Notes: generated by a model not told the origin, from the letters alone. Positions 22,686-35,345 are shown, counted from the first letter of the stretch. The stretch: DNA of 64,000 nucleotides from Deroplatys truncata (GCA_030765065.1 CM060979.1:13917001-13981000), one strand, 5' to 3'. Program-made: numbers and translations.

Positions 22686-23485
22686 AAAAATCTGATGTGT
22701 TACACTCACATGACTTTCTCTACTCTTGTACAATCTTATTGCTAATTTTCTTGTAGATGCAAGGGGAATTGGTAGGCTTTAAGCGATAGTCAAATATTTT
22801 AAGAGCTGGTTGCTATGTGGAGTATTCCATTCTCTTTGCATTACCAGACAAAAAAAAAGAATAACGAATTCCCATTTGAGAAAAAGTATAAATATTGGAA
22901 AATTTAAGGGAATAACAAGCAATATCTTGAAAATGGTCCACTCAACAAAAAAAATGTATATGACATAAATTGTGTATTTTAATGTGATCTACATTTTTTG
23001 TGTAGTAAAATTTTGTCTATCTCTTATGGTTTATTAGTTATGCAAAAGTCGTTCACAATGAAGAATACTTTTGGAGACATTCCCAGAAAATTCAAGATAT
23101 ACATTTAATTTTTCATGAAAGTATCTTAAATATATGATATTTTAATCAAAATCGTTAGAGCCATTTTTGAGGAAATTAAAATTTTCGAAAAATGTTCCAT
23201 GTGAAGGGTAATCTGGGGTGGGGGGATTTTCTTGAAAACCTTCGTGTTGCATCTCTGGAAGATACTGAACCTAAATACCAAGTTTGGTGTTTATCCGACT
23301 GTTCGTTTCTGAGTTATGCTGTTCACAGACACACACACAGACACACACATGGACATGTTTCCAAAAATGTTTTTTTTGGATTCAGGGGGCCTCAAAACAT
23401 ATATTTCCGGTGAAATCTTGGTATCGAATTTTGTGTGGGATACAATATTTCCCCTACTTATTATACGTAGTAGAGAAAGTAAAAA
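22686..23485 (-). repeat. Repeat R copy 4 (inverted)
   Basis: On the + strand it begins with an A run, then TCTGATGTGTTACACTCACA and ACTTTCTCTAC, and ends GTAGTAGAGAAAGTAAAAA. A run of A at each side suggests a short A/T target duplication. Compared with copy 3 it lacks some internal sequence next to the 3' end. It is close to the copy at 47389-48266 and includes a CA-rich stretch. Confidence 0.85.
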
Positions 23486-23892
23486 GGTCTTAGTGTTACT
23501 TAAGCTTTCTTGTGCCTTTATTAACTTTTCTACCTTTTAATAAATTAAATATCAAAGATATACTTAGAACATAACAATCTGTGGCATGACAGCCTTATTG
23601 GGCCTGGATGACTAGCTCATACTGAAGTGTGCATGATAGAGGTCAACATGCATCCAGTATGTGATTAGAAACATCATGTCAACATCTCATGCCAAGTCTA
23701 AAGAAGTCAGACCTTCCTTCAAGCAGAACACCCATCATCATCGTCATTACTGAGTATCAGTGGTGCTTCGTGAATATGCATTTTGGTGTTCACAAAATGT
23801 TAGATTCAGACAGCCCTGAAAATGTGAAATAGCATCTACTGCATAATAGTATCATTATGAACAAATTGATACAACTGCGGCCGCTCTCAATA

Positions 23893-23991
23893 CCACCACC
23901 ACCACCACCACCACCACCACCACCACCACCACCACCACCACCACCACCACCACCACCACCCACCACCACCACCGCCACCGCCACCGCCACC
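23893..23991. repeat. (CCA)n microsatellite
   Basis: About 30 CCA-type units ending in CCG variants. The minus frame through it is a polyglycine artefact. Flanking 23486-24529 holds nothing else recognised. Confidence 0.95.
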
Positions 23992-24529
23992 GATGCCGCC
24001 GCCGCCCCATAATGTATAACTTCTCTAGCAAATGAAAGGTTTATTTTGTGGATTTTTATTTTGTATATAATTCAGTTTAGAGCAACAACGAAGTAATGTG
24101 TAAGTTTTTGCAGTACCGCTGCAGTACTGATTTCATTTTTCTCCATTTGCATTCTTTCTCGGGCAAATATTGATATTACTAATTTTTTAGCATTCACCAA
24201 GTCTAATTTTCTGTAGCAGGAAAATGGTATAATTTCTTCTTATAAAATGTCCTGTCCCTTTGCATTGTCTACACAGAAGTTAATCAATATAAATACACGT
24301 TACTTTGCACTGTAGATAACACGCTAAACATTAAATAGGGAAAATTTGTCTATTTGTCATCATGGAACATTTGTAATTTCGCACCAATGAGTGTTGGAAC
24401 GGTTGGCATTCCTGCACATGCCTGTGTTTAATGTATAACTGCCGGAAGTATCACTATTCTATGTCAGTTAGTTATTGTTCAGTGCCGTATTGAGTAGAAC
24501 GTTGTGTCGCACAGTTTGCGAATTTTGAG

Positions 24530-25240
24530 ATGGCAGAGTTAGAGGAGCAACCTGTCTGCATTAAATTTTACTGAAACTCAAGAAAACCTCTACAGAGACG
24601 CACCAAATAATCCAGAAAACCTACGTTGATGTGTGCTTAAGCCGTACTCTGAGTTACGAATGGTTCACGCAGTTTAAAAATAGCCAGATGGCAGTTAAGG
24701 ATGACCCTCGTTCAGGCTGACCGATGTCTACCGACGATGCTCATGTCAGGAATGTCAACGAAATTGTGTGTGGCAATCGAAAAATTACTATCAGGATGTG
24801 TTGCAATGCCTGCGAGAAAATGTGTGAAGGAAACGGCCTGAAATGTGGCAAGACAATTCATGGCTCTTGCATCACAATAACGCACCCACACATTCATCCC
24901 TGTTGGTGCGTGAATATTGCACAAAAAACAATATCACTGTGCTGCCTCATCCTCCGTACTCTGCAGACCTGGCCCCTGCAGATTTTTGTTTTATTTCCAA
25001 AGTTGAAAATCTTGTTGAAAGGATTTGTAATGATAGATGAGATAAAACAAAATTTGCAGATGGCTCTTCACGCAATCCAGAAAGAGATGTACCAAGATTG
25101 CTTCCGGAAGTGGAAACAGTGTTGGGAGCGGTGTATCAATTGTGGAGGAGAGTATTTCGAAGGAGACCATGCGCAATAAGTAAAAGCTAAGTGTAAAAAA
25201 ATGTTTTAGACAAAGTTTCGGAACTTTTTAACAGACCATA
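24530..25240 (+). mobile_element. Mariner relic, internally deleted
   Basis: It begins with an N-terminal MAELEEQPVCIKFY-like frame, then decays. At 24843-25040 it keeps SWLLHHNNAPTHSSLLVRE and PPYSADLAPADF, where the second catalytic Asp is replaced by Asn (HHNN). 25041-25176 gives QDCFRKWKQCWERCINCGGE and YFEGD, the usual mariner C-terminus. It is much shorter than ~1.3 kb, with stops and frameshifts. I could not pair its terminal repeats. Confidence 0.8.
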
Positions 25241-25480
25241 TATTTATAAAGAAAATATGTGTGTCTGTTTTTCAATCGCGCAAATGTCTTTACCATTCTA
25301 TGAATGAAGTCTATAATATCGTAATATAATATACCATAACTCACCCAGAAATCCGTAATTTATACAGAAAATAAGCTTTTCTATCCTTATAACTATAACA
25401 TATACTCGCATCAGATCTATATTTCGCTGAACAGTGAGTGAATTGGTATAACTGTTCAGTGTGCTACCATCTACACTATA

Positions 25481-26252
25481 TTCACTCTTAGATTGATCCG
25501 CGGCAAAACAAACCCACGTGGTTAGTGCACCGTGGTGCAACATGGTAGCAATGCGCGCAGGAAAGTAGTCCCATGTTAATACTCTGAATTTTAGAATAAA
25601 TTTATCCTTAAATAGTATAATATTCTATACAAATACCTAAGGTTATATTTAACGCTGATTTATACCGTAAAACAGAGCTACAAGTCCCATGATGCAATTC
25701 GTATGAGTCACCTGACATCCGGGTAGGCGCAGAATATTATTTACAGCCAGAAACCAGCAGTTGTGTTTAGTATCATGCAGGACGATGAATTTGCTCTTGC
25801 ATTTTCGTCGAATTACGTAAAGCATTAGCCGCGCAAAACATTGACTAGCAGTGAAAAAACAATACTGTTGAATCTTTATTATAAGTTATGTGAGAAATGT
25901 CCAATACTTTCTGCAAAGGAAATGGTAAAATTAACTCTTGAGTTCACAGGTGTTTAGAGTACAATTATAAACAGTGCTTGTGCAGAAAAATCTGAAACAA
26001 GAAAAGTGGTTACACCCGGAAAAAAACAAAAAACTATCAATCTTATCATCTTTAACCCTTAACAGAATATGCTAGTCACCATTTCAGTTGTCGAAATAAG
26101 GACTCTGTTCTTTTTTGCACTACATGCCGCTTGTACTGGCCACATGGTCTGAAAGTGTGACAGTATTTCTAGTGCAAATGGCGGAAGGATACATTATAGC
26201 GGTGCACTGGTCACCTGGGGTTTGTTTTGATGCGGATCAACCTAAGAGTGAA
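25481..26252 (+). mobile_element. TIR DNA transposon relic (Tc1/IS630-like), copy 2
   Basis: TTCACTCTTAGATTGATC at the left and GATCAACCTAAGAGTGAA at the right, with TA at 25479-25480 and 26253-26254. The same transposase N-terminal fragment as in 3358-4320 is legible on the + strand (LYYKLCEKC, then KEMVKLTLEF) but broken. It is about 190 bp shorter than the first copy. Positions 26253-27312 hold nothing recognised. Confidence 0.8.
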
Positions 26253-27312
26253 TACAGAGTAGCGGGATTTATGCGAAACTGAAAAGCGGGGGATCCCAAC
26301 TTTCCACACTTAAATGAATGAAACTTGTGCAGTAGTGTGCTACCACCTAGTGGCATTGACGTAAACTTGTTGCTGAGAGATGCATGATAAAGGCCAGTGC
26401 ACATCTTCAAGTGTGCACGATATGTATTTCACCCATAGACCATAAGGTAATTATGTCACACCAGTTGCACATGCGCAAAAGCCCCTATAAACATGCACAA
26501 ATCAGGTTGTACTCGTGACTCTGTTGCCATATCTCAACGAGTTTAGAGCAAAAGCGTGGTAATTTAAATGCCTTAGATTTTATATTACCGCATCTATGTT
26601 ACATGTGATAGCATTCAAAGAAATAGCAACCAATAAATCCGCAAGGTGTCAGAAGTTGGGGTTCAAGTGCTCTTGTGCTTTTACCCAGCAGCCGCCACTG
26701 CTGAGTATTCTATTTTTATACAAAAGTGCTTAATATGTACAGAAAAGATCATATACTTTCTTTAAAAGAATGGTTCATACATCAAGAAGGGTTGAGTTGT
26801 TCAGCCTTAGATATAATGAGAGTAATATAAACAAACTCCAGTAAAGCTCATCAAATTATTGGTACATGCACAGAGGGAATTCTCCTTTCATTTGATATAT
26901 CCTAGCAGCCCTGCTTATTGGCTAATTTCAGTACAAGAGCATAACCACCATGCCCAAAGATTATGTAACTTTGCTGTACCTACTTTAGTATTTAGGCAGC
27001 CCTCTCCTCTTCTCCCTCCACCTCTCCAAGAATTTGTCATAACCCCTCTTTATTCTTTGCATGGGTTTAATACTTTGCAAAATTCTGATCTTGGAAAATC
27101 AGCAAGCTTATTATTTTCTGCATCGCAGTGAAAATGCTAAAATGTTTATTGTTTTTCATCCTTGCATTTGTTATTTAAGGCCAAACTCTTCTAGTGCGTC
27201 ATGTCAAATAAATAAAAAAGAACAAGAATTGTCCAAAAATTATCAATAAAATCTCAATGATCAATTATCATTATTATTATAATGCTTTTTTTTTTATTTA
27301 CACCTTGTTTTT

Positions 27313-28411
27313 ACTTTCTCTACCACGTACACATAGGTAGAGAATATATTGCATTCCACCCAAAAATTTTATACCAAAATTTCACTAGAAATACATGTTT
27401 AGAGGCACCCTGAATCAAAAAAGAGCATTTTTAGAAAAAGTTCCATGTATACGTCCGTGAAGAGTAAACCCAAAAACAGAACATTTGATAAATCCCAAAC
27501 TTGGTTTTTAAGTTCAGTATCTTCCACAGATGAGAGATCAATATTTTCAAGAGAATCCCGGCCCCACCTCAAATTATGCTTTACATGGAACATTTTTAGG
27601 GATTTTTTTTTTTTCAAAAATGGCTCTTAAAATTTTGATTAAAATACCATATATTAAAGATATTTATATGACAATTAAATGTATTATCTTCAATTTTCTG
27701 GGAATAGGCTTTGAAGTCCTCTTCATTCGGAAGGAATTTTTTATAATCTTGTATAACTGGTATACATTAAGTAATAGACGAAAACATACTACTCAAAAAA
27801 TGTAGATCTCTTTAAAGCACAATATATCAATTTATTTCAAATAACTTTTTTGTGGTATAAGCCATTTTAAAGATATGCATTATTAATGGTTGAAAAAAAT
27901 TAAATTAAATGGAATTTTATTTTCATTAAATGCAGCATATTCTATAATGCACGCTCTTTAATTATTATGGTCCTTAGCATCCCATTTTATTGAATTGGGC
28001 ATGAAACTGAAAATTTTGCTCACAGGCCTCTTTATCAGGCTTGAGGTTCTTTTACGTGCCGTAAATCTACGACACGGGACCACCGCTTTACTTCCCTTCC
28101 GAAGGAAGCCAAGTTAAGGACTTTTACGCCCCAAAAAATCCACTGCCCTCTGCCGGGTTTGAACCTGTGACTCGGGAACTATATGCTAGCATGGTACCCT
28201 TAGACCATGGAGGACAACTTAATAGTTCAAATTGTTCAATATGATTCCCTTTGTTTCTATAGCAAAATCTGTAATGTAGCTATTTTTATAAAGGTTTATC
28301 TTGATTAAAATGAAATAGATATAAAAATAAACTTTCGTAAAAATATTTGTATACCCACTAATAAATGATAGATGGTAAAGAAAGTCATGTGAATACAACA
28401 CATCAGATTTT
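27313..28411 (+). repeat. Repeat R copy 5, carrying a SINE
   Basis: Starts ACTTTCTCTACCACGTACAC after GTTTTT and ends AAAGAAAGTCATGTGAAT, then CACATCAGA and a T run. The family-1 SINE at 27950-28214 is inserted in it. This is an older, more diverged copy. 28412-29105 has no recognised feature. Confidence 0.8.
27950..28214 (-). mobile_element. SINE family 1 copy
   Basis: GCACGCTCTTTAATTATT at the tail side, TTCTTTTACGTGCCGTAAAT in the body, and GGTTTGAACCTGTGAC (B-box on the minus strand) with CCATGGAGGACA at the head side. Lacks an obvious A-rich tail. Confidence 0.75.
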
Positions 28412-29175
28412 TGTAATGACTATTTTATTCTTACATTTCTTATTTAAGGCCAAACCCTTTTGAGTGTGATATTAAATAAAAAAAAGAATCAAAATTACCC
28501 AAAAATTATCAATAAAATCAGTATGGTCAGTTATAATATTTTTTATTTTACTCGTGCAAAGAAAGCCAAGTATTGTATCTAATGAAAAATGATTTTAATT
28601 CATTCATTTTAACAGAAATTTCATATTTGAGATCTATATAAGAGGGGAATAGCATTTTACATAAAAGGGGGTATGCTTTGCTGATACAGAAATTGCCATT
28701 TTAATTATTGCTATAATTCTCAGTCTTTCTTTTCATCTTTCTTCCGGCAAGTTAAATGTATACTGAAATGGAGAAATTAGAAAACTAAAAGTACAGCAAA
28801 TTATGTTCCATAGTTTGGGAATTGTAAACTATTTTTAAAATATTATTTTATTGTTGTTATAAGTTGAATTTATTTTATCATTTACATCTAGAAAACTTTG
28901 CAGCATCATGGTGGTTTACCTCTTAGCTGAAGTTTGGTTTACTTGAGTTATAAGTGCCAGAAGTCAGGTTTGCATTTGAACATTTTATATTTATAGTATT
29001 TCTTCTGGTACATTTACTTTTTGAATGTATGTTTATCTAGAAAGGTGTAGGCTAGATATGTGATAATAGTATGTTGTAATTTTATCATCATGAAATGAAA
29101 CTGATATGCACTGCAACAGTGTCAGCTTCCCCTCCTTTTCATTGTTATTACATGTTTCAGGCTTCGTCATAGTAT

Positions 29176-29482
29176 TAGCATATTATCTAATATACAGTTT
29201 GACATACCACTTATATAATTACTATTTATTGTTTGACTTGTCACTATATAATACAAATAGTAATTTTCAATCGCATCATATATATTATCGAATATTATTT
29301 ACAATTTTGGCCTATCATTTATACAACGCCACAAAAAACAGATTACAAGATACTATTTACTGTTCAACCTATACTTACACTCTCACAAACATACATTTAT
29401 TATAGAAGGATTAGCATATTATCAATTCACAATTTGGCATATCACTTATACAATTCCTATTTAGAATTTAATTTGTCACTTA
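29176..29482 (+). repeat. ~235-bp tandem repeat, interrupted
   Basis: The segment starting TTAGCATATTATC at about 29176 recurs at about 29411 (TTTGACATACCACTTATA against TTTGGCATATCACTTATA). The second unit is broken after TTTGTCACTTA by the Harbinger element at 29483-30674 and resumes at 30678-30770 (TAGTAATTTTCAGTTGAGTC, then GGCCTATCATTTATACAATA). Confidence 0.75.
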
Positions 29483-30674
29483 GGGCCGGTTTCACCAACA
29501 GATGCTAACTTTTAACACAATGTTAAACTGATTTAACACTGAAGTTAACACACATTCTGTTTCATCAAACAATGTTAACTTTAACAATGTGTTAAAGTCG
29601 GTGTTAAGTTAACCTCCCCTTACCCCTGTGTTAAGGCGTTTAACAAATGCTAGAAATTGGAAAATGGCTGCCGGAAACCAAGCTGTTGATGTGAGTTTGC
29701 TACAGTTTGCATTTTTAATGTCATTCCTAATAGAAGAGTAGTTGTATGTCATTATAAATTTGAAACCATGCAAAAGGAGGAAGTTTTAAAGCAATATAGA
29801 CTGTCCAAGGTGCCACGAGCATGGTTTTATGGGAAATACGAGAGGTTAGAATACTATCAACAGAAGCATACCTCTTTTTCCTAAGTTTTAATTAGGTACT
29901 TAGATTTTATGCTACTAACAGTTTTCATTTACTTGTGATAATGTTGGTATTTCCAAAACTATCGTTTGTGGGTTTATCTGGAAGGTTTTCAAAGCAATTG
30001 CTTCAAGAAGCAAACTATTTCTTTCAGGTCTATTTGATTAATCAGCGATAACACATTTTCGTCCACTTTAGTTTCAGTGCAGTGTCCACCACCAGCTTTA
30101 AACCTTCTTAAACGCTCTTCGCACTTAACATTTCTGGTGCAGCACTTTATGTTAGCATAAAATTGTCGTAGTTGCTTACTGGACTTAAGAGAAACGCGTT
30201 CATTCCAATTAAATTACTCGTGAATTTTGTCCCAAGCTGCAATCTTATCCTTTAATGTAAGACCGTCAGATTTTTTGCACCTGATAATATGTCAATACTT
30301 ATTAACCAGATGTTAATTAACGCGTTTCAAACGGTAAAACATTTATTTCAGTTGACATTGCGATTCTAACCTCAAGCACTCAGGAACATCACATGGCCAT
30401 TGCCACGAATGTAAATAGTTGTCGGCTACTGACACAGCGCGGCAATGCGTAAACAAAAGTGCATCGGAGTACGTTCAGAAGCAGTGTAGTTCTGTCACCA
30501 CCTTCTTGAAAGCTAGCGTTCGCAGTTGTCTTTGACGTTAACAAAACATTAGCTAACAATTTGCTGTAAAAGCTTGATGAAATGCAAAAGTTTTAACCTT
30601 ATGTTAAACTTTGAACGCCCTGTTAACAAACAAGATGTTAGAGTATTTTTAACATTGGTTGGTGAAACCGGCCC
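29483..30674 (-). mobile_element. PIF/Harbinger-like element with a Myb/SANT-like remnant
   Basis: Perfect inverted ends GGGCCGGTTTCACCAAC and GTTGGTGAAACCGGCCC, flanked by TTA and TAA. On the minus strand about 30290-30000 there is CKKSDGLTLKDKIAAWDKIH, then SLKSSKQLRQFYANIKC and RRFKAGGGHCTETKVDENVL, which resembles the Myb/SANT-like (MSANTD/zeste-type) protein carried by Harbinger elements. One in-frame stop is visible between the first two pieces. No DDE transposase is present, so the copy is non-autonomous. Confidence 0.8.
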
Positions 30675-30921
30675 TAATAGTAATTTTCAGTTGAGTCACA
30701 TATATTATCAGATACTATTTACAATTTAGGCCTATCATTTATACAATACAACCAAAAAACAGTTTAGTTCAAGCACAAAATAAGCAAACTGAAAGCTTCA
30801 GTAGGTCTTCAGATTAAACTGCAATAGTAGAATTTGTTTCAGAGGAAGTATTGCATCCCCCCACCAAAAAAATTAATACTGAGATTTCACCACAAGTACA
30901 CGTTTCGAAGTCCCTGAATTA

Positions 30922-31305
30922 TTCATTCATTCATTCATTATCTGTTTACCCTCCTCTTATATAGGACTTACACCCCCAGGACTTACAGGCGGGTGCCTGG
31001 GGTTAGAGGCCCGTCGAGGAGCAGACACTCATGGATCAGACAGAACATCCAGGATGGGTGATCAGCCCGATGCCTGGTATGGGATGAAGGAAGTGGATGA
31101 AGCGAAATGTTCGTGAAATGGATGAAAGGAAAGGTGATGATGGAGCAGTTGGTGGAATGAATGGCGGGGGAAACCGGAGAACCCGGAGAAAACCCGCCCA
31201 GACGCCGCTTCGTCCACCACAAATCCCACATGCAGGTCCCTGGGATTGAACCCGGTCCGCCTCGGTGGGAGGCGAGCGGTCTAACCACTCGGCCACGGCG
31301 CCGCC
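30922..31305 (-). mobile_element. SINE family 2 copy with TSD
   Basis: The minus strand starts with a tRNA-Leu/Ser-like head (GTGGCCGAGTGGTTAGACCG, B-box GGGTTCAATCCC). The body is almost identical to 52844-53221, and the tail is (ATGA)n (ATTCATTCATTCATTCAT on +). Flanked by TCCCTGAATTA at 30911-30921 and 31306-31316. The open frames across both copies are spurious. Confidence 0.9.
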
Positions 31306-31554
31306 TCCCTGAATTAAATAAATAAAAAAAAAAGGATTTTTAGAAAAAGCACCTATGTGTATACGTTAGAGAGAAAGCAGCATAACTCAAAAGCAAAAAG
31401 CTTAAATACTTACTTAGTATTTAAATTGGTATCTTCCAAGGATACGACACAAAGATTTTCAAGAAAATCTCTCATATACCCCAAACTACTGTTTACATGG
31501 AAACATTTTTATTATTTTTTATGTACTAAAAATTGCTAACAATTTTTATTAATA

Positions 31555-32739
31555 TGATGGTCACTCCAAAAGTTTTGAGAATGGATGCAATAAAATATTA
31601 AACATTTCGATCTGATCATTGCATCTTTTCAAAATATTCTCCATTGCATTCTATATATACCGCCTCATCCTTTCAAACCATTTTTCAAATGCTGAACGCC
31701 ACTCTTCTTTAGAGAGAGTTCAAGTGCGTTCTTCGTAGGCAGCTTCAGGTGACTCAAATCATTCACCTGAAATTTTTTTCTTTCATTTTGGGGAATAGAA
31801 AAAAGTAGCATGGGGCCAGATCTGGACTGTAGGAAGGATGGGACAAGTATCTGGATTGTTTCTTGTGCTGTGTGGGCAGAGGCATTGTCAAGGTGCAACA
31901 AAATTCCACAAAGACCAGTCTTAGGACGCTTTTTTCTCAGTTCATTGAACACTTGTAGCAGACATTTTGTGGTGTACCATCTGGCAGTAAGAGTCTTTTG
32001 TCCTTCAAGTGGAATTGTCACAATGTGGCCACTTGCTGAGAAGAAGGAACAGATCTATCTTCTTGTCAACTCTTCTTGTTCGCACTTTTGTTGGGGGATC
32101 CTCTCCTGGGAAGACCCACACCAATGACTGTCGTTTAGTTTCTGCATCATACTGGTAAATGCAGCTTTTGTCACATGTTACAATGTTAAATATGTTTTGG
32201 GATCTTCCTCCAGTAAATTTTTCAATCATTTCCTGGCACCATTGCACACGTGCTTGTTTCTGCTCATTTGTGAGGTGGTGGGGATCCAGCGACTGCAGAA
32301 CTTCCTGACGTCAAGTTTTTCTTTCAGGATTGTTTTCACTGCTGCCGATCCAATATTTAGGGCTTCTTGAATCCAACCATATGTGCAACGATGATCTTCC
32401 TGCTTGGTCTCCATCTTCGATGGAATCCCTTCCTCTTGTAAACTCTGCATACCATCAATAAATCATGGGCAAAGATCCCCAAATGCACAATGCAGTCTTT
32501 CAAAGCATTCTCTCTCTCCTAAACCGACTTTAAAGTCGTAGAAAATTGTAGCTCGGAAATGCTCTCACTTGAGGTCCATCCAAACGTATGGTGTAGCAAC
32601 ATCTGTTATACATACATATGCGCACATTGTTGGAGCACGCCCAGACTTGCTATCTGAACTTCAATCTGAAGTTAGGAAAAGCTGTTTGGCTTACAAGTAC
32701 TCATTGTTGCCCATTCTCAAAACTTTCAGAGTGACACCA
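31555..32739 (-). mobile_element. Mariner with TIRs, decayed
   Basis: Inverted ends include AAAGTTTTGAGAATGG at the left and CCATTCTCAAAACTTT at the right, and TA flanks both sides (31553-31554, 32740-32741). Minus-strand fragments in order: YGWIQEALNIGSAAVKTILK (N-terminal helix-turn-helix), CDKSCIYQYDAETKRQS (first catalytic Asp region, TGDETW degraded), and LHLDNASAHTAQETIQ (second Asp). The third Asp region is frameshifted. At 1185 bp it is close to full size but dead. Confidence 0.85.
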
Positions 32740-32980
32740 TAACGTTTAAGATATTTTGAATTTTTTTGGGAATAGCCTGCAAAGTTCTGTTTATCCTGAA
32801 TGTGGTAAACCTTAAAGGACAAAATCTTATTAAAGTAAATAATTTATGTAAAATAACATTTTTTATGGTGTTAACCATTTGCAAGATATTTATTGTTATT
32901 GGTTTGAATGTTCCAGTACTTATTCTTTTTCAAGTGCTGTTCATTTTTCCTCAGCATGGAGTTTCAAAGTTATCACATAA

Positions 32981-33713
32981 GGCTGGTTCACAACCAACGA
33001 GAACAAGAAAGTTGAGATACGTGTATTCAAATGGTAAGAGTTGCCCAACTTTTAAATTTCTCGTTCTCGTTCTCGTTCCCGGGCACAGCATATTAGATCC
33101 CTATTGTGCATATTAGACTATTCACTCTAGAGGTTATTCTAGCCGGGCCGTGACATGAAACAGCCACTACTGCTCTCTCTAGTCGCAAGTTGGAAACATG
33201 AAACTGGAAGGAATTAGTTGTAAATGTGCTTCCTAACCTCATCCCGACACCCGCAAATCTAATCAGCGTTGGTTCCTCTGGTGAAGGGATCATTTGTATT
33301 TTGTTTATATGCAACTCAAAACTGACTATTACCTAAAAACAATGACAAAAGCTACAAAGAACGGCTAAAACTGGTAGAAATGAAAAAAAGAACAATAAAC
33401 AATTTTAATGTATGACATTAAATAAAGGATAGAAAGCTTGGCTTAAGTAGAGGGATTGGAAATGTAATGGATGTACATTTAGATAATGTTTACTCTATCG
33501 AATTTTGACGTTGGCTTGGCTAAATTGGAAGTAGGTGAAAAAATGTCATTGGTCAGTTAAAAACAAATTAAATCCCAATGCCCAAAATCGACTTTCACTT
33601 TGTGATCGATATGCATTCCCGTTTTTGTTACTGGGCTGTTGTAAACCAATATGCATTGCTTCCCATTCTCGTTTCTGTTCTGGTTACTGTTCTCGGGCGG
33701 TTGTGAACCAGCC
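32981..33713. mobile_element. Non-autonomous TIR element, family T copy 1
   Basis: Perfect 15-bp inverted ends, GGCTGGTTCACAACC and GGTTGTGAACCAGCC. Just inside both ends lie repeated TTCTCGTTCTCG-like hexamers. It is 733 bp with no coding potential and homologous over its length to 50126-50887. The superfamily is unclear from the ends alone. Confidence 0.8.
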
Positions 33714-33890
33714 TATAGTCATCCGTTTTTTTAAAGTTTGACTTTTGCTTCAGCTTACTGTATTCTTCTTACACCTGCAGCAAAATGTATAAATGTGTAA
33801 TGAAAATTTATCTTGATTTTCAAGAAGTGGATAGAAGAATATAAGAATAGTTTATAGAAGACTGGGTAGAGAAAGTCACATGAATGTACT

Positions 33891-34759
33891 TTTTTTTTTT
33901 CAAGGCCGAAATTGTTGCAGTGCATGTTAGTTTACTTTCATTAATTACTAAGGAGGTAATTACTTAATGGGCTTTGAGAAAACCTGAAAGAGAATTTAAG
34001 CCATGAAAACTTTCTAATAAGATCAATAGTATAATTTTGCATGAAATATTGGTTAGCACTTTATAGGAATGAAAACAGCACTGTGTGGTATGGTGTTTTG
34101 TTTGTGTAGCATTGTAGTTAGGTCACAAAATTCTGTAGAAATTGTAGGACATTAATTTGCTTCTTGTTTAATAAAAACAATAAATAAATCACATTTCGTT
34201 GCAGTGAAACTTTGAGCAGCATGATAATCTTGGTGTGTACATGTACGTGGGTATTGTATATATGTACAGTATTTGTATATGTATTGTGTGTGTACATTAT
34301 TTGCACAGTATTGAGTATATTAAGACTTTTAAACAGCCGCATCACATTGGAAGGTAACATAATTTTACAAAGTTAATAATGCACGGTGCTCGTAAATGTG
34401 TATTGAAGGTCATACACAATTTTGTGTTTATAAAATTGTCAATCGTAATGAAAAGAGTATTTTTTTTTTTTTAAAAAAAACAACTGTAGATTCAGTGCTT
34501 GTTCAGTAATAACAGGTTCCCAGTGACCTGGAAAGTCAACACATTAAGGTGAGTCACAATTGTTTGCTGCTTAAAATTCCATCCCAGACATCAAGTGATG
34601 AGTTTCAAATTAAATGCAGAGGAACTGATGTGCATATAAATGCTTTCACAGATGTTATACAGATTAGATTGTTCACCTTTTTGTGACTGCAGTTTTGGAT
34701 TGATTTACACCATTATAAGACTTTGGTATCCCCCCCAAAAAAATTCGTGGATTCATCAC
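33891..34759. other. Intronic stretch, nothing recognised
   Basis: AT-rich, with a GT-rich run near 34230-34310 and a T/A homopolymer pair near 34460. Confidence 0.5.
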
Positions 34760-35142
34760 TTATGGCCGTGTGCACTATTCTCGATAAACAAACAGCGGTG
34801 CACCAATGTTCACCGCAGTTTAGGTGACCATGGTTACCTGGCAGGCGCTCACCTTGGTTGAGCGCACCGTTCATTGCAGGTAAACTCTACTGAACGCACC
34901 GGATGTACATCACGTCATCTGTTTTTCACTTGTTCTACCTCTTTGCTGAAGTGTATGCATGTAGTTCAGTGTGCAATGGCGGAAAGCAAAAGCAGACCAA
35001 AGATTATCTACTGTTTATTGAATTTAACGTGAAATTCTTAAGAAAAGATAGAAAGTATAGAGATAGAAGCAATAACTTTAAGATGGACATGTAAGAAAAG
35101 TTGGCCTTACAACCGATTAGAAAAATATGCTGAACTTTATAG

Positions 35143-35145
<3 letters not shown>

Positions 35146-35189
<44 letters not shown>

Positions 35190-35197
35190 CCCCCCCC
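35146..35197. repeat. (CT)n microsatellite with C run
   Basis: About 21 CT units followed by ~10 C, adjacent to the tRNA-like segment; it may be the former tail of that SINE. Confidence 0.9.
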
Positions 35198-35239
35198 ACA
35201 CTGATTACATTCCAGCTACCTTAGTCGATATTCACTTAC

Positions 35240-35345
35240 TGAAAAAACAACTCCCAAACAAGATTTGAACCCGAAACCTCTTGAATGTGAAGCGCACATG
35301 CTACCCCGACACCACGATGACTACCTCAGATTATAGACTTCGGCA
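35240..35345 (-). repeat. tRNA-like SINE fragment
   Basis: The minus strand gives GTGGTGTCGGGGTAGCATG (A-box-like) and CGGGTTCAAATCTTG (B-box). It is inside the TIR element 34763-35877, so the SINE came after it. Confidence 0.55.

Larger units (their letters stand above)
30842..33890 (+). repeat. Repeat R copy 6, with three nested insertions
   Basis: R sequence appears in four pieces: 30842-30921, 31306-31554, 32740-32980 and 33714-33890. They are separated by a SINE (30922-31305), a mariner (31555-32739) and a 733-bp TIR element (32981-33713). The extreme 5' end with the hairpin is missing. The 3' end GGTAGAGAAAGTCACATGAA is kept. Confidence 0.8.

Noticed and set aside
23790-23990. Minus-strand frame with a long glycine run
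   Set aside because: It is the translation of a (CCA)n microsatellite.
34200-34330. GT-rich segment as a regulatory site
   Set aside because: It is a simple low-complexity run without other support.
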